Source: JBGSMX01 sp963790405 (GTDB lineage: Bacteria > Actinomycetota > Coriobacteriia > Anaerosomatales > JAGXFU01). From it: a stretch of DNA of 64,000 nucleotides. Shown here one piece after another: positions 55,670 through 64,000 of this stretch. A program made the translations under genes and the position numbers. The stretch spans positions 35,954-99,953 of the forward strand of contig CAWBOJ010000007.1 in the NCBI GenBank assembly GCA_963790405.1. Reading direction: 5' to 3'. How positions within the stretch are numbered: the stretch's first letter is position 1; every line of letters starts with the position of its first letter. The notes under the pieces are model-generated. The model searched no databases, was not told where the DNA came from, and was given only the letters and a program-made list of their open reading frames with translations.

Positions 55670-55818
55670 TCCTTCTCCAGGCTCGCCGCTGTGCGGTGAG
55701 TGTTACAAAGCTGGTCACCAATACCCAGAGAACGTAGATAAGTCTCATGAGGCGCCCTCGGCGCCGGTGTGCGCGTCGGCTCGCTGGCACGCGGTACGCC
55801 GTTGGGATAGAAGGAGGA

Positions 55819-56433
55819 ATGTCGGAGCGGCGCACGCGCACGGCCAACAGCGAGCTGGTCCGGCTCCTGCCCGCCCAGGGGGACGCCCTGGCCGAGGCCC
55901 GGGCGATGGTGGAGGAGGTCGAGGGGCTCTCCCGCGCCGCCCGCGACGACATCGCCCTGCTCCTGACGGAACTGGTGGGCAACAGCCTCCGGCACGCCGG
56001 GCTCGGGCCCGACGACCGGATCCGGGTCCGGATCGCGCGCCAGCGGGGCTCTGTGCGCGTGGAGGTCATCGACCCGGGTCCCGGCTTCTCGCCGATGCGC
56101 GAGCGGCCGGGGCGGCGTCAGACCGGCGGGCGCGGCATCTACCTCGTCGAGCAGGTGGCCGACCGCTGGGGCCTGGAGCGCACCGGGGAGACCTGCGTCT
56201 GGTTCGAGCTCTGGATCGGCGACTCGCGCACGCGGCATCGCCTGCGGGCGCCGGACGACATCCTCGCCCCCGCCGACCTCGCCTCCATGTCCGAGTCGCA
56301 GCTCAAGGAGTCGCTCGGGGTGCTGACCCACGACGAGCGCACCGTCTCGGCCGAGCGGAACACCCTCCACGAGCGCATCGCCGAGGTACGGCGCGAACTG
56401 GAGGATCGCGGGGTGCCCGGACACCGGGCGTGA
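55819..56433 (+). CDS. RsbW-like anti-sigma kinase with C-terminal RsiG-like tail
   Basis: 204 residues. HATPase_c domain (about 10-135): N box LLLTELVGNSLRHAG, G1 VIDPGPGFSP, G2 GGRGIYLVEQVADRWG, as in RsbW/SpoIIAB-type serine kinases that hold sigma factors. The C-terminal 50 residues contain E173-RTV-S177-AE-R180-NTL-H184-ERI-A188, which aligns without gaps over 41 residues with the RsiG-like protein at 14197-14505. The last Asp of the c-di-GMP signature is Ala. AAGGAGG upstream of ATG 55819. Confidence 0.85.
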   Translation: MSERRTRTANSELVRLLPAQGDALAEARAMVEEVEGLSRAARDDIALLLTELVGNSLRHAGLGPDDRIRVRIARQRGSVRVEVIDPGPGFSPMRERPGRRQTGGRGIYLVEQVADRWGLERTGETCVWFELWIGDSRTRHRLRAPDDILAPADLASMSESQLKESLGVLTHDERTVSAERNTLHERIAEVRRELEDRGVPGHRA

Positions 56434-56489
56434 CGGATCGCCGGGCGGCGGCGGAGACGCGTTGACCGGCGGCGATTCGAGGGGGCGCG

Positions 56490-56960
56490 ATGCGGATGGG
56501 ACGCGAGCGATGGGCGGCGCTGGCGGTGGCCGGCACCCTGGCGGCGGCGGCGCTCTCAGGATGCGGCGACGGCGGGGGCGCCGGCGCCGCCCCCGCGCCG
56601 GCCGGCGACGTGCGCCTCGTCGCCCCGCCCGACGGCTCCCCCGCCACCGGCCAGATGCTCGCGGCCTCGGGGCTGTCGGTGCAGGAGGCGCTGGCCGGCT
56701 CCGGCGGCGAACCGCTGGTGGTGCGGGCCTTCATCGTGGTGGCGCCCGACGGCGCCGCCCGCCTCTGCGACGCGCTGGCCGAGTCGTCGCCACCGCAGTG
56801 CGGAGGAGCGTCGATGCCGGTGACGGGGCTCGCGCCGGAGATGGTGGACGGGCTCGAGGCCCGCGAGGGAGTGCGCTGGTCGGAGGGCCAGGTGCAGCTC
56901 ATCGGCAGCGTGCGGGACGGGTCCTTCGCGAACGATCCGGCCGCGCTCGCGGCCGGCTGA
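56490..56960 (+). CDS. Putative lipoprotein, unknown function
   Basis: 156 residues. Signal peptide with lipobox LSGC at about residue 24, Gly/Ala/Pro-rich linker, then a small domain with two Cys (RLCDAL ... PPQCGG) that may form a disulfide. Sorted to the outer face of the membrane. Start could also be ATG 56496. No family recognised. Confidence 0.75.
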   Translation: MRMGRERWAALAVAGTLAAAALSGCGDGGGAGAAPAPAGDVRLVAPPDGSPATGQMLAASGLSVQEALAGSGGEPLVVRAFIVVAPDGAARLCDALAESSPPQCGGASMPVTGLAPEMVDGLEAREGVRWSEGQVQLIGSVRDGSFANDPAALAAG

Positions 56961-56963
56961 GGC

Positions 56964-57935
56964 TCAGGGGCCGGCCCGCCCGCCGCCGGCGACGAGGAAC
57001 GGCGGCCCGCGCTCGGGGAGCGGCACCTCGACCGCGTCGAGATCCGCGGGCGCCACCGCGGAGGGGAAGACCGCGCGCGCCTCGGCGAGCACCTCCTCGC
57101 GCGGGTACCGGCTGGAGCGGTGCGTCAGCGCCAGCAGGCCCACCCCGGCCCGGGCCGCGAGTGCCGCCGCCTGGGCGGCCGTCGAGTGCCCGGCCCTGCC
57201 GGCGAGGTCGCGGTCGGCCTCGAGGAACGTGGCCTCGTGCACGAGGAGGTCGGCGCCCGCGGCGGCCGCCGCGATCGCCCGGGCCGGCCGGGTGTCGCCC
57301 GAGTAGACGATGCGGCGCCCACGGCGCGCCGGGCCGGTCACCTCGCCGGGCGCGACGTCCCGGAGCCCCTCGCCCCCCGCCAGCCGCGCACGGTCCGGGC
57401 CGGGGCCGACGCCGCGCGCGGCCAGCGCGCCGGGGTCGAGATGGCCGGGCAGGGGGTCCTCGGCGATCGCCCAGCCGAGGGCCGGGCCGTCGTGCCGCGC
57501 CTCCACCGCCTCGATCCGGTAGCCGCGCCGGACGAGCCCCTCGCCCGGCGCCGTCTCACGCACGTCGAGGCCGAAGGCGAGCGGCCCCACCTGGGACAGG
57601 AATCCCTCGACCAGGGCGCCCAGGCCCGGCGGTCCGAGGATCGGGAGGTCGTCGCGGCGCGTCTCCGACAGCGTCGCGAGCAGACCCGGCAACCCGAGTA
57701 CGTGGTCGGCGTGGCAGTGGGTGACCAGGACGGCGCGCAGACGGCGGAGGCCGGGCCGCGACAGCATCATCTGGCGCTGGGTCCCCTCGCCGCAGTCGAT
57801 CAGGAGGTGGTCCCCTCCGCGCATGACCACCGCCGCGGCGACACCGCGCTCGGGGGTGGGCCAGCGGGCGCCCGTGCCGAGGAAGACCACCGTCAGCTGG
57901 GGGATCCCGGGCGACCGGGCCGGGGCGGGCCCCAC
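56964..57935 (-). CDS. rnz: Ribonuclease Z
   Basis: 323 residues, tRNA 3' processing endonuclease of the metallo-beta-lactamase fold. Zinc motif THCHADHVLGLPGLL (HxHxDH), N-terminal VVFLGTGARWPTPERG, VYSGDTRPA with Asp ligand, LVHEATFLEADRDLAGRAGH and final His in LTHRSSRYP. Slight N-terminal uncertainty (GTG 57935). Convergent with the lipoprotein gene. Confidence 0.92.
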   Translation of the reverse strand: MGPAPARSPGIPQLTVVFLGTGARWPTPERGVAAAVVMRGGDHLLIDCGEGTQRQMMLSRPGLRRLRAVLVTHCHADHVLGLPGLLATLSETRRDDLPILGPPGLGALVEGFLSQVGPLAFGLDVRETAPGEGLVRRGYRIEAVEARHDGPALGWAIAEDPLPGHLDPGALAARGVGPGPDRARLAGGEGLRDVAPGEVTGPARRGRRIVYSGDTRPARAIAAAAAGADLLVHEATFLEADRDLAGRAGHSTAAQAAALAARAGVGLLALTHRSSRYPREEVLAEARAVFPSAVAPADLDAVEVPLPERGPPFLVAGGGRAGP

Positions 57936-57944
57936 CGCCGCCCC

Positions 57945-58379
57945 TCAGCCGCCCTCGGCGGCGGGGCGGACGAGCAGCACCGAACAGGGGGCGTGGTAGG
58001 CGATGTACCCGGCGAAGCCGCCGAGGAGCGTCCGCTGGACGCGGCCGCGATGCGCGGCCGCGACGGCCAGGTCAACGCCCTCGCGCCGCAGGTACGCGCA
58101 GGCCTCGCCGGGCGCCCACCCCTCGAGCAGCACCGGCACCGACCCAGGGACCTCGGCGGCCCGGTCGGCGATCCACGCCCGCGCCGCGGCGAGGGTCTCC
58201 TCGAGCGGGTACGAGACGCCGTACAGGTCGCCGTAGAGCGGCCACGGCGTGGTCGCGATGTGCACCAGATGAAGCTCGCCCGGCGACTGCGCGCGCAGGG
58301 CGACGGCCTCGGCGCGCACGGCCTCCGACGCCGGATCCTCGTCGATGAAACAGGCGATCTTCGCGTACGGGGCGGGCAT
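57945..58379 (-). CDS. Universal stress protein family
   Basis: 144 residues. UspA fold: KIACFIDEDPASEAVRAEAV at the start, GVDLAVAAAHRGRVQRTLLG and SVLLVRPAA at the end. The nucleotide motif G-x2-G-x9-G-S is only partly kept (RGRVQRTLLGGFAGYIAYHA), so ATP binding is uncertain. ATG 58379 with GAGGAG close upstream; 9 bases before rnz. Confidence 0.82.
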   Translation of the reverse strand: MPAPYAKIACFIDEDPASEAVRAEAVALRAQSPGELHLVHIATTPWPLYGDLYGVSYPLEETLAAARAWIADRAAEVPGSVPVLLEGWAPGEACAYLRREGVDLAVAAAHRGRVQRTLLGGFAGYIAYHAPCSVLLVRPAAEGG

Positions 58380-58547
58380 GGTCTCCTCATGGTCCGGCGG
58401 GCCGGTCATCACCGAGAGTGGTCGCTGCGCGACCCGGCGGCGTCCGCGCCGGCCCGCGCCTCCTCACGGCAAAACCGCATCGGACGCCAGCATCGGCGCT
58501 CCACGATACCCGGGCCGGTCGCGGCACCGGATGACAGGATTGCCGCG

Positions 58548-59321
58548 ATGCCCGCGCTCCACGTCCATTCCTGGGGGCCGCCCGGCGGAGCGGCGCTGCT
58601 CGTGGTCCACGGGGTCACCAACACCGGGGCGCGCTACCGCCGCCTCGCCGAGGCCGAGCTCCCCGGCGTGCGCGTCCTGGCGCCCGACCTGCGCGGGCAC
58701 GGACGCTCGTCGTGGGATCCCCCGTGGGGCATCGAGCAGCACGTCAACGACCTGATCGCCACGCTCGACGCGGAGGGCGTCGGGCGGGCCGTGGTCGCCG
58801 GCCACTCCTTCGGCGGCCTCCTGGCGCTGCACCTGGCCGCCCGCACCCCGGAGCGGGTGCGGGGCGTGGTGCTGCTCGATCCGGCCGTGGCGCTGTCCCC
58901 CCGGCGGGCCGGGGCGCAGGCCGAGGAGGCGCGGCGCGACGAGGGATGGGCCTCGGTGGAGGAGGCCCGCGGCGCCCGGGAGGCCCTGCGGCCCGCACAT
59001 GCGCGCGACACGGTCGAGGAGGACCTCGCCACCTTCCTCGAGCAGTCGCCCGACGGCCGCGTGCGGTTCCGCTTCTCGCGGCCCGCCGCGGTCGCGGCCT
59101 GGGGCGAGATGGCGCGGGTCGCGCCCTCCCTCGCCGGATACCCTGGCGAGGTGACCCTCGTCGCCGCGAACCGTGCCGACTTCGTCACGCCGCGAGTGCG
59201 CGACGGGCTGCGCCGCGACCTCGGACCGCGCCTCACCGAGGTCGGCATCGATGCCGGCCACATGCTCTTCTGGGACGCGCCCGCCGAGGTCGGGGCGATC
59301 ATCCGCGGAGCCCTCGCCTGA
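58548..59321 (+). CDS. Alpha/beta hydrolase
   Basis: 257 residues. LLVVHGVTNTGARYRRLAEA (oxyanion region), LAPDLRGHGRSSWDP, nucleophile VVAGHSFGGLLALHLA, acid likely in VTLVAANRADFVTP and His in GIDAGHMLFWDAP. Typical of esterases or lactonases with unknown substrate. The longer open frame from 57120 is antisense of rnz and is not used. TGATG overlap with the next gene. Confidence 0.9.
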   Translation: MPALHVHSWGPPGGAALLVVHGVTNTGARYRRLAEAELPGVRVLAPDLRGHGRSSWDPPWGIEQHVNDLIATLDAEGVGRAVVAGHSFGGLLALHLAARTPERVRGVVLLDPAVALSPRRAGAQAEEARRDEGWASVEEARGAREALRPAHARDTVEEDLATFLEQSPDGRVRFRFSRPAAVAAWGEMARVAPSLAGYPGEVTLVAANRADFVTPRVRDGLRRDLGPRLTEVGIDAGHMLFWDAPAEVGAIIRGALA

Positions 59322-59500
59322 TGGCCGGCGCGCGCGCCACCCGCCGGCTCGCCTGGGCCTCGTACGGCACCGCGATCGGTCTCGCGCTCGGGACCGTGGT
59401 CGGCCTGGCCACGGGCGCCGGGATCTCCGCCGCGGCCGGCGCCGCCGTCGGTGCGGTGGGCGGCGTCGTGCTCGGCCGCCGCCGGGAGCGGCGCGCGTGA
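59321..59500 (+). CDS. Small glycine-zipper membrane protein
   Basis: 59 residues, basic ends and a central membrane hairpin rich in G/A at regular spacing (IGLALGTVVGLATGAGISAA, AGAAVGAVGGVVLG). Start ATG overlaps the hydrolase stop, stop overlaps the quinone oxidoreductase start (GTGA), so all three genes are coupled. Function unknown. Confidence 0.75.
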   Translation: MAGARATRRLAWASYGTAIGLALGTVVGLATGAGISAAAGAAVGAVGGVVLGRRRERRA

Positions 59501-60483
59501 GGGCGATCCACGTGGCGCGTCCCGGGGGGCCCGAGGTGCTCGAGCTCGGCGAGGCCCCCGACCCCCGCCCCGGCGAGGGCGAGGTGGTGCTCGAGGTCGC
59601 CGCGACCGCCGTGAACCGGGCCGACATCATGCAGCGCGAGGGCCGCTATCCCCCTCCGGCCGGCGCGAGCGGCATCCTCGGTCTGGAGGCGGCCGGGACG
59701 GTCGCCGAGGTGGGCCCGGGCGTGCGCGGATGGGCGCCGGGCGACCGGGCGATGGCCCTCCTCGCGGGCGGAGGCTACGCCGAGCGCGTCGCCGTCCCGG
59801 CGGGCCAGCTGATGCCGGTGCCCGAGGGCATGGACCTCTCCGACGCCGCCGCGGTGCCGGAGGTCTTCCTGACGGCGTGGCTCTCCCTGCGCCGCCTCAC
59901 CGCCCTGGCCGCCGGGGAGAAGCTGCTGGTGCACGCGGCCGGCAGCGGCGTGGGCACCGCCGCGATCCAGGTGGCCGCCGAGCTCGGTGCGCGATCGATC
60001 GGGACGGTGCGGCGCCCGGACAAGGCCACGGCGGTCGAGGCGCTCGGGGCGACCTGCATCGTCACGACGGACGGGCGCTTCGCCGACGCCGTGCGCGAGG
60101 ACACGGGCGGCCATGGCGCCGACGTGATCCTCGACCTGGTGGGCGCCTCCTACTGGTCGGAGAACGTGCGCAGCCTGGCCCGGCTCGGCAGGCTGTCGCT
60201 GGTCGGCCTGGTCGGCGGGGCGCGGGTGGAGGTCGACCTCTCCGCGCTGCTGCCGCTGCAGGCCACGGTGCGGGCGTCGACGCTGCGGGCGCGTACCCGG
60301 GAGGAGAAGGCCGATCTCGCCTCCGAGTTCGCCGAATGGGGCGTGCCCCGTCTCGCCGACGGACGCCTGCGCCCGGTCGTCGACCGGGTGCTCCCGCTCG
60401 AGCGCGCAGCGGAGGCCCACCGGGTGGTGGGCGGCGACCAGACGGTCGGAAAGGTCGTCCTCCGGGTCACCGGCGGAGGGTGA
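59497..60483 (+). CDS. Zinc-free MDR-family NADPH:quinone oxidoreductase
   Basis: 328 residues. ATAVNRADIMQREGRYPPPA, GLEAAGTVAEVGPGVRGWAP, LLVHAAGSGVGTAAIQVAAE (NADPH-binding), DVILDLVGASYWSENV. Matches the PIG3/Qor-type family, no structural zinc cysteines. Reduces quinones or enones. GTG start overlaps the glycine-zipper gene. Confidence 0.92.
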   Translation: MRAIHVARPGGPEVLELGEAPDPRPGEGEVVLEVAATAVNRADIMQREGRYPPPAGASGILGLEAAGTVAEVGPGVRGWAPGDRAMALLAGGGYAERVAVPAGQLMPVPEGMDLSDAAAVPEVFLTAWLSLRRLTALAAGEKLLVHAAGSGVGTAAIQVAAELGARSIGTVRRPDKATAVEALGATCIVTTDGRFADAVREDTGGHGADVILDLVGASYWSENVRSLARLGRLSLVGLVGGARVEVDLSALLPLQATVRASTLRARTREEKADLASEFAEWGVPRLADGRLRPVVDRVLPLERAAEAHRVVGGDQTVGKVVLRVTGGG

Positions 60484-60530
60484 CCGATGCGCTACGGTTC
60501 GGCCCTCGATTTCCCCGGAAGGGAGAGCAC

Positions 60531-60675
60531 ATGAAGAAGCTCCTGATGCTGCTGGTCCTGGGTGGACTGGTACTGGCTCGTCAAGGACCGCCTCGGCGGC
60601 GAGCCCGACGAGTTCGTGTTCACCGAGGCGCCCCCCGCGGGCGAGGCGCAGCCCACGCCGCCGCCGGCGGTCTGA
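60531..60675 (+). CDS. Very small membrane protein (one frameshift)
   Basis: About 47 residues: MKKLLMLLVLGGL, then after a base shift near 60577 YWLVKDRLGGEPDEFVFTEA and a Pro-rich end to TGA at 60675. ATG with GGGAGAG upstream. Single N-terminal helix and acidic tail; common short-peptide type in this lineage. Function unknown. Confidence 0.6.
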
Positions 60676-60684
60676 CCCCGCTCC

Positions 60685-61170
60685 GTGGGGCTCCGTCTCT
60701 CCGATGACCACTCGGAGCTCGTCCGGTCGGTCGAGCCCGAGCTCCGAGTGGCGGCGGAGGCGATCGGGATGGGCCTCCGCGAGCAACTGGTGCGTCTCGC
60801 CCCCGGGCTGACCCGGGCCGGCGGCGACGGCTCCGACCCCTCCGCCCTGCTGGTCTCGCTCGATCTGGACCACGAGGGCGCGCCCGACGCGCTGTCGCTC
60901 GCGGCCTGCGTCGCCGCCCACCGGGCCTATGTCACGGCCCGCGGGCGGCCCGAGGGCGTGAGCGCCGGGGCGCTCGCGATCGCGCGCCTGCTGGTGTGGG
61001 CGCAGCGGGCGGCCCTACTCGGCCCGGCCCCCCGGATCGGCTGGATCGGCCCGGCCGCCCGCCGTCCCGACGGCGACGCCGACAGCCTCCCGCTCGCCGC
61101 CCGCTGCGCCCTCGAGGTGGACGGCGCCACCCGCCGCGCGGAGGCGCTCGCGCTCGTCGCCCGCCCCTAG
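60685..61170 (+). CDS. Hypothetical protein, unrecognised
   Basis: 161 residues, Ala/Arg-rich, helical (ALSLAACVAAHRAYVTARGR, ARLLVWAQRAALLGPAPRIG). No cysteine motif, no signal. Third-position GC pattern fits a real gene. GTG start 10 bases after the small membrane protein. No function assigned. Confidence 0.55.
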   Translation: MGLRLSDDHSELVRSVEPELRVAAEAIGMGLREQLVRLAPGLTRAGGDGSDPSALLVSLDLDHEGAPDALSLAACVAAHRAYVTARGRPEGVSAGALAIARLLVWAQRAALLGPAPRIGWIGPAARRPDGDADSLPLAARCALEVDGATRRAEALALVARP

Positions 61171-61773
61171 GGCACCGCAGAACCACCCCCCGAGGGCGAC
61201 GAGCCACAACACCACCGGATACGCGATCCAGCGCTCGATCCCGCCCTCCCCAGGGCGTCGACGGGGCCCCAGTCAAGCAGGGTCATCGCGAGCGCCAGGC
61301 TGACCAGGGTGGTCGCCGAGCGCCCGGGAGATCCAGCCCATCGCGCCCCCGAGGACCCTCCCCGACAGCACCGCCGCGACGCCGCCGCCGATAAATGCCA
61401 TCTGGGCGAAGAGCGGATGCGGGGCCGTGTTCCCCGGGAAGAGACCGACGCCGAGGATCCCCGTTCCGAGGATGGCGAGGGGGATGCTCAGGCGCCGCCG
61501 GCCGGTCGCGCGGTGCGCGAGGGCGGCGGCGGCCAGCACCAGGGCGCCCGCCACGGCCATGGTGATGTCGAAGATCGCCGCCGAGGGCTGCAGGATCACG
61601 CTGTCGGGCGGCTCGGTCGCGCCGAGGTCGCTGATCATGCTCTCGCCGGTGGAGTAGGCCGCGGGGTACAGGGCCTCGGCGGTGATGATGCCCATCAGGA
61701 TGCCCGCTCCGGCGACGACGAGCAGCGTTCCCGCCGCGTCGCGCGCGACATGCCGTGGGATCGGGGTGCGCAT
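61168..61773 (-). CDS. DUF998 family membrane protein (frameshifted C-terminus)
   Basis: Starts MRTPIPRHVARDAAGTLLVV, with AYSTGESMISDLGATEPPDS and FPGNTAPHPLFAQMAFIGGG, the DUF998 signature. After a frame change near 61310 the last two helices (TLVSLALAMTLLDWG, VVLWLVALGGWFCG) follow; the exact 3' end is not fixed and may reach the TAG near 61168. About 200 residues, six helices. Function unknown. Confidence 0.72.
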
Positions 61774-61889
61774 GATCGGCCTCCGCGGGGTGGATCGGCT
61801 CCATGCTCGCCGCCCCGCCGGGGGCGCGGCATCCGGTGGCGCGCGGCCGGGCGGTGCGGGTTACCCGCGGCCCCCCGCCGGACCCCGAC

Positions 61890-62968
61890 TCAGTCGAGGA
61901 ACTCCCGGAGCCGCTCGGTGTCCCGGTAGGCCTGCAGCTTCGTGAGCGTCTTCGCCTCGATCTGGCGGATGCGCTCGCGCGTGACCCCGAAGCGCTGGCC
62001 GACCTCCTCGAGGGTGCGCGGCTCCTCGCCGCGGAGGCCGAAGCGCAGCTCCAGCACCTTGCGCTCGCGGTGGGTGAGCTGGGCGAGGATCGCCCTCCAG
62101 CTCCTCGGAGCGGAGCAGGTTCGCCACGGCGTCGGCCGGGCTCTGGATGCCCCCGTCCTCGATCAGGTCGCCGAGCTCGGAGTCCTCGTCCTCGCCCACC
62201 GGCGTCTCCAGCGAGACCGGCTCCTGAGCCACCTTCTGGATCTCCCGCACGCGCTCGGGCGTGACCTCGAGCTCGTGGGCGATCTCGGCGATGGTGGGCT
62301 CGCGCCCGAGGTCCTGCAGCAGCTGGCGCTGGACGCGCGAGAGGCGGTTGATCGTCTCGACCATGTGCACCGGCATGCGGATCGTGCGCGCCTGATCGGC
62401 GATCGCGCGGGTGATCGCCTGCCGGATCCACCACGTCGCGTAGGTCGAGAACTTGTAGCCCTTGCGGTAGTCGAACTTCTCGACCGCCCGGATCAGGCCG
62501 AGGTTGCCCTCCTGGATCAGGTCGAGGAAGGCGAGGCCGCGGCCGACGTACCGCTTGGCGACCGAGACCACGAGGCGCAGGTTGGCCTCGATCAGCGTGG
62601 CCTTGGCGTTCATGTCGCGCCGCTCGATCCGCTTGGCGAGCGACACCTCCTGCGCCGCGGTCAGCAGCGGGACCCGGCCGATCTCGCGCAGGTACATGCG
62701 CACCGGATCGTTGGAGTGCGCCTTGACCGACAGGTCGAGCCGCGGGCCGCCGCCACCGGTGCTGCCCGGCATCTCAACGCCCTCGGCGAGCACTTCGATG
62801 TTCATCTCGGCGAGCACCTGCAGGAGGCGCTCCTGCTGCTCCTCGCTGAGGTCGGCGGCCTCCACGACGTCGGCGATCCGCGTGCAGCGACACCCCCCCG
62901 AGCTCGCGGCCCTCCTGGATGAGCTCGCGCACCTCCTCCAGGCCGGTGACCGAGACGTCGGTGCCCAC
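61890..62968 (-). CDS. rpoD: Primary RNA polymerase sigma factor RpoD (two frameshifts)
   Basis: About 359 residues. Region 1.2 DPVRMYLREIGRVPLLTAAQ; region 2 FLDLIQEGNLGLIRAVEKFD and YKFSTYATWWIRQAITRAIA; region 3 EPTIAEIAHELEVTPERV; region 4 LELRFGLRGEEPRTLEEVGQ then RERIRQIEAKTLTKL, ending EFLD. Frame changes near 62890 and 62090 break it; the second explains why region 4 is lost in the long frame. GTG 62968 as start, directly after dnaG, the standard dnaG-rpoD pair. Confidence 0.92.
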
Positions 62969-64000
62969 GTGTCCGCCCTCAGCGCGGCGCGCACCCTGCG
63001 CGCCAGGTCGAGCGCCTCGAGACGCCCCTTCTCGTCACCCCTCCTCCGCATCTCGGCCGCCCTGCGCTCGAGCATCGGGAGCTCCACACGGTACGCGGCC
63101 TCCCGCACCTCGGCGGCAGTGGGCGCGGGCCCCGACAGCTCGATCCGCAATGCGAGACCGACGGGCGCGAGATCGTCCGGCCAGGCGTCGAGGTCGCTCT
63201 GCCCGTCGCGGATCAGCACGAAGGCACGACGATGCCCCTCGTTGTGGAAGGCGGCCGGCGGAAGCCCGTCGAGATACGGGCGCGCCGGCCCGGGGGCCGC
63301 GATGGCCATCGCGAGGAAGCGCAGCTCGCGGATCTCCTCGGGCGACGACGCCTGCGGCGCCACCATCGGCACCACCGGGGCGTCGCTGCGCGAGGACTGG
63401 CGCAGGCGCTCCTCCATTCCGGGCGAGAGCTGAAGGCTGCTAGCGGTCAAGCGAACCCAATCGTCCTTCTCCACCGAGTCGGGGAAGCGCCTGAGCAATT
63501 CGGCGATGACCGTGAGAGCCGCCTCCCTCTCGCGCGGAGACGTCCCCGCCCTCGCCACTCGCGATTCGATGAGGGAAGTTACCAGAGGTTGTGACGTGTG
63601 TATCGCACTCGCGAGCGCCGCCCGGCCGGCCTCGTCGGCGGCCATTTCCCCTGGATCCTGACCGGTCGGAAGTCGCACGGCCGACCATTCGAGGTTGACG
63701 TCGGCCCCGGCCTCGACGCTCCGCCAGGCGGCCTGCTCCCCCGCAGAGTCCGCGTCGAAGCAGAGCTTGACCTCCGGCGCCCACCGACGGAGCAGGCGGA
63801 TCTGGTCGGTCGTCAGCGACGTGCCCATGCAGGCCACCGCCGAATCGATGCCCGCGGCCAGCAGCCCCATGACATCGGTGTAACCCTCGACCACCACGAA
63901 GTACCTGCTCTTGGTGGCCGCCACGCGCGCCTCCGCGAGCCCGAAGAGCAGCTTGCGCTTGGTGAACTGCGGGCCCTCGGGCGAGTTGACGTACTTCGCC
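62966..64000 (-). CDS. dnaG: DNA primase DnaG (N-terminal part outside window)
   Basis: Synthesises RNA primers for replication. Visible are the TOPRIM motifs VVEGYTDVMGLLAAGIDS and LCFDADSAGEQAAWRSVEAG, preceded at the right edge by KYVNSPEGPQFTKRKLLFGL, and the C-terminal helicase-binding region (LEALDLARRVRAALRADTW). Zinc-binding N-terminus is off the edge. In the given sequence dnaG reads on into rpoD without a stop; I place the boundary near 62,966 and take the missing stop as a base error. Confidence 0.9.

Noticed and set aside
55688..55750. Small ORF MRLIYVLWVLVTSFVTLTAQ on the minus strand
   Set aside because: It looks like a short hydrophobic peptide, but it runs antisense-shifted into the truncated membrane gene and lies in the likely divergent promoter region. 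No independent support.
56462..60921. Several long open frames (420, 733 N-terminal part and 540 residues) antisense or shifted to rnz, hydrolase and quinone oxidoreductase genes
   Set aside because: Stop codons are rare at this GC content. The opposite frames carry full catalytic motifs, while these are Arg/Pro/Gly repeats without similarity.
61861..63924. A DnaG-RpoD fusion protein
   Set aside because: One frame does run through both, but region 4 of RpoD is in another frame and the expected start of RpoD is in a third. Two or three base errors explain it better than a fusion.

Overview
The window holds two pieces of DNA from different actinobacterial lineages, joined at about position 55,457. 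Positions 1 to about 55,455 have moderately high GC and read as an anaerobic actinobacterium, most like a Coriobacteriia/OPB41-type lineage. The basis for this is ferredoxin-dependent oxoacid oxidoreductases (IorAB, KorAB), a split glycine dehydrogenase (GcvPA/GcvPB), rubrerythrin, phenylacetate-CoA ligase, and actinobacterial markers (GarA-like FHA protein, FtsR, Sbp with DUF881 pair). Positions from about 55,460 to 64,000 have clearly higher GC, with almost only G/C in third codon positions, and a Thermoleophilia/Rubrobacter-like gene set running to dnaG-rpoD. Two unrelated genes are cut at the same point, so the junction looks like an assembly chimera rather than natural transfer.

Layout of the left part. 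1-7.7 kb (minus strand): one operon iorA-iorB-ACT-livK-livK-livH-livM-livG, joining branched/aromatic amino-acid uptake with ferredoxin-dependent oxidation of aryl-pyruvates. 7.8-10.2 kb: two divergent coiled-coil cell-wall proteins (NlpC/P60 and RlpA-like). 10.2-12.7 kb: apt, a TrkA-type potassium channel, hpt and a PD-(D/E)XK-like protein. 12.7-31.4 kb (mostly minus): ftsR, GarA-like FHA, an RsiG-like c-di-GMP anti-sigma candidate, lipoate ligase, gcvPB-gcvPA-gcvH-gcvT, dacA, a pilin and a degenerate GGDEF membrane protein, paaK with its own ACT protein, VanW, DUF881-Sbp-DUF881, a GMPP/PMM-like fusion, and pgsA. The pgsA, DUF881, Sbp, DUF881, gcvH, GarA, FtsR order is the one known from Mycobacterium tuberculosis (Rv1822 to Rv1828), here with extra genes inserted. 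31.5-36.4 kb: CorA, a PAS histidine kinase and an ABC-F ATPase. 36.5-42.4 kb: two flavoproteins, a methyltransferase, an unknown ORF and a DUF6179/DUF6323-like pair. 42.4-44.2 kb: a self-contained Fic gene between GATATC-type repeats, bounded by two hairpins, one of them next to tRNA-Pro(GGG). 44.3-50.6 kb: DUF190, coaBC, korAB, an AONS/KBL-type enzyme, a DJ-1 protein. 50.7-55.4 kb: reverse rubrerythrin, a PadR-controlled ABC exporter unit, and a truncated QTMAN-type glycosyltransferase.

Layout of the right part: a truncated membrane protein, an RsbW-like kinase with an RsiG-like tail, a lipoprotein, RNase Z, a universal stress protein, an alpha/beta hydrolase, a glycine-zipper peptide, a quinone oxidoreductase, small unknowns, a DUF998 protein, rpoD and dnaG.

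Sequence quality is uneven. Many genes, including ones expected to be essential (rpoD, coaBC, korAB), are broken into two or more frames, mainly in 1-12.3 kb and 36.4-49 kb, while 12.3-36.3 kb and 49-55.4 kb are almost clean. I treat these as sequencing errors, not pseudogenes, and give whole-gene coordinates across the frame changes.
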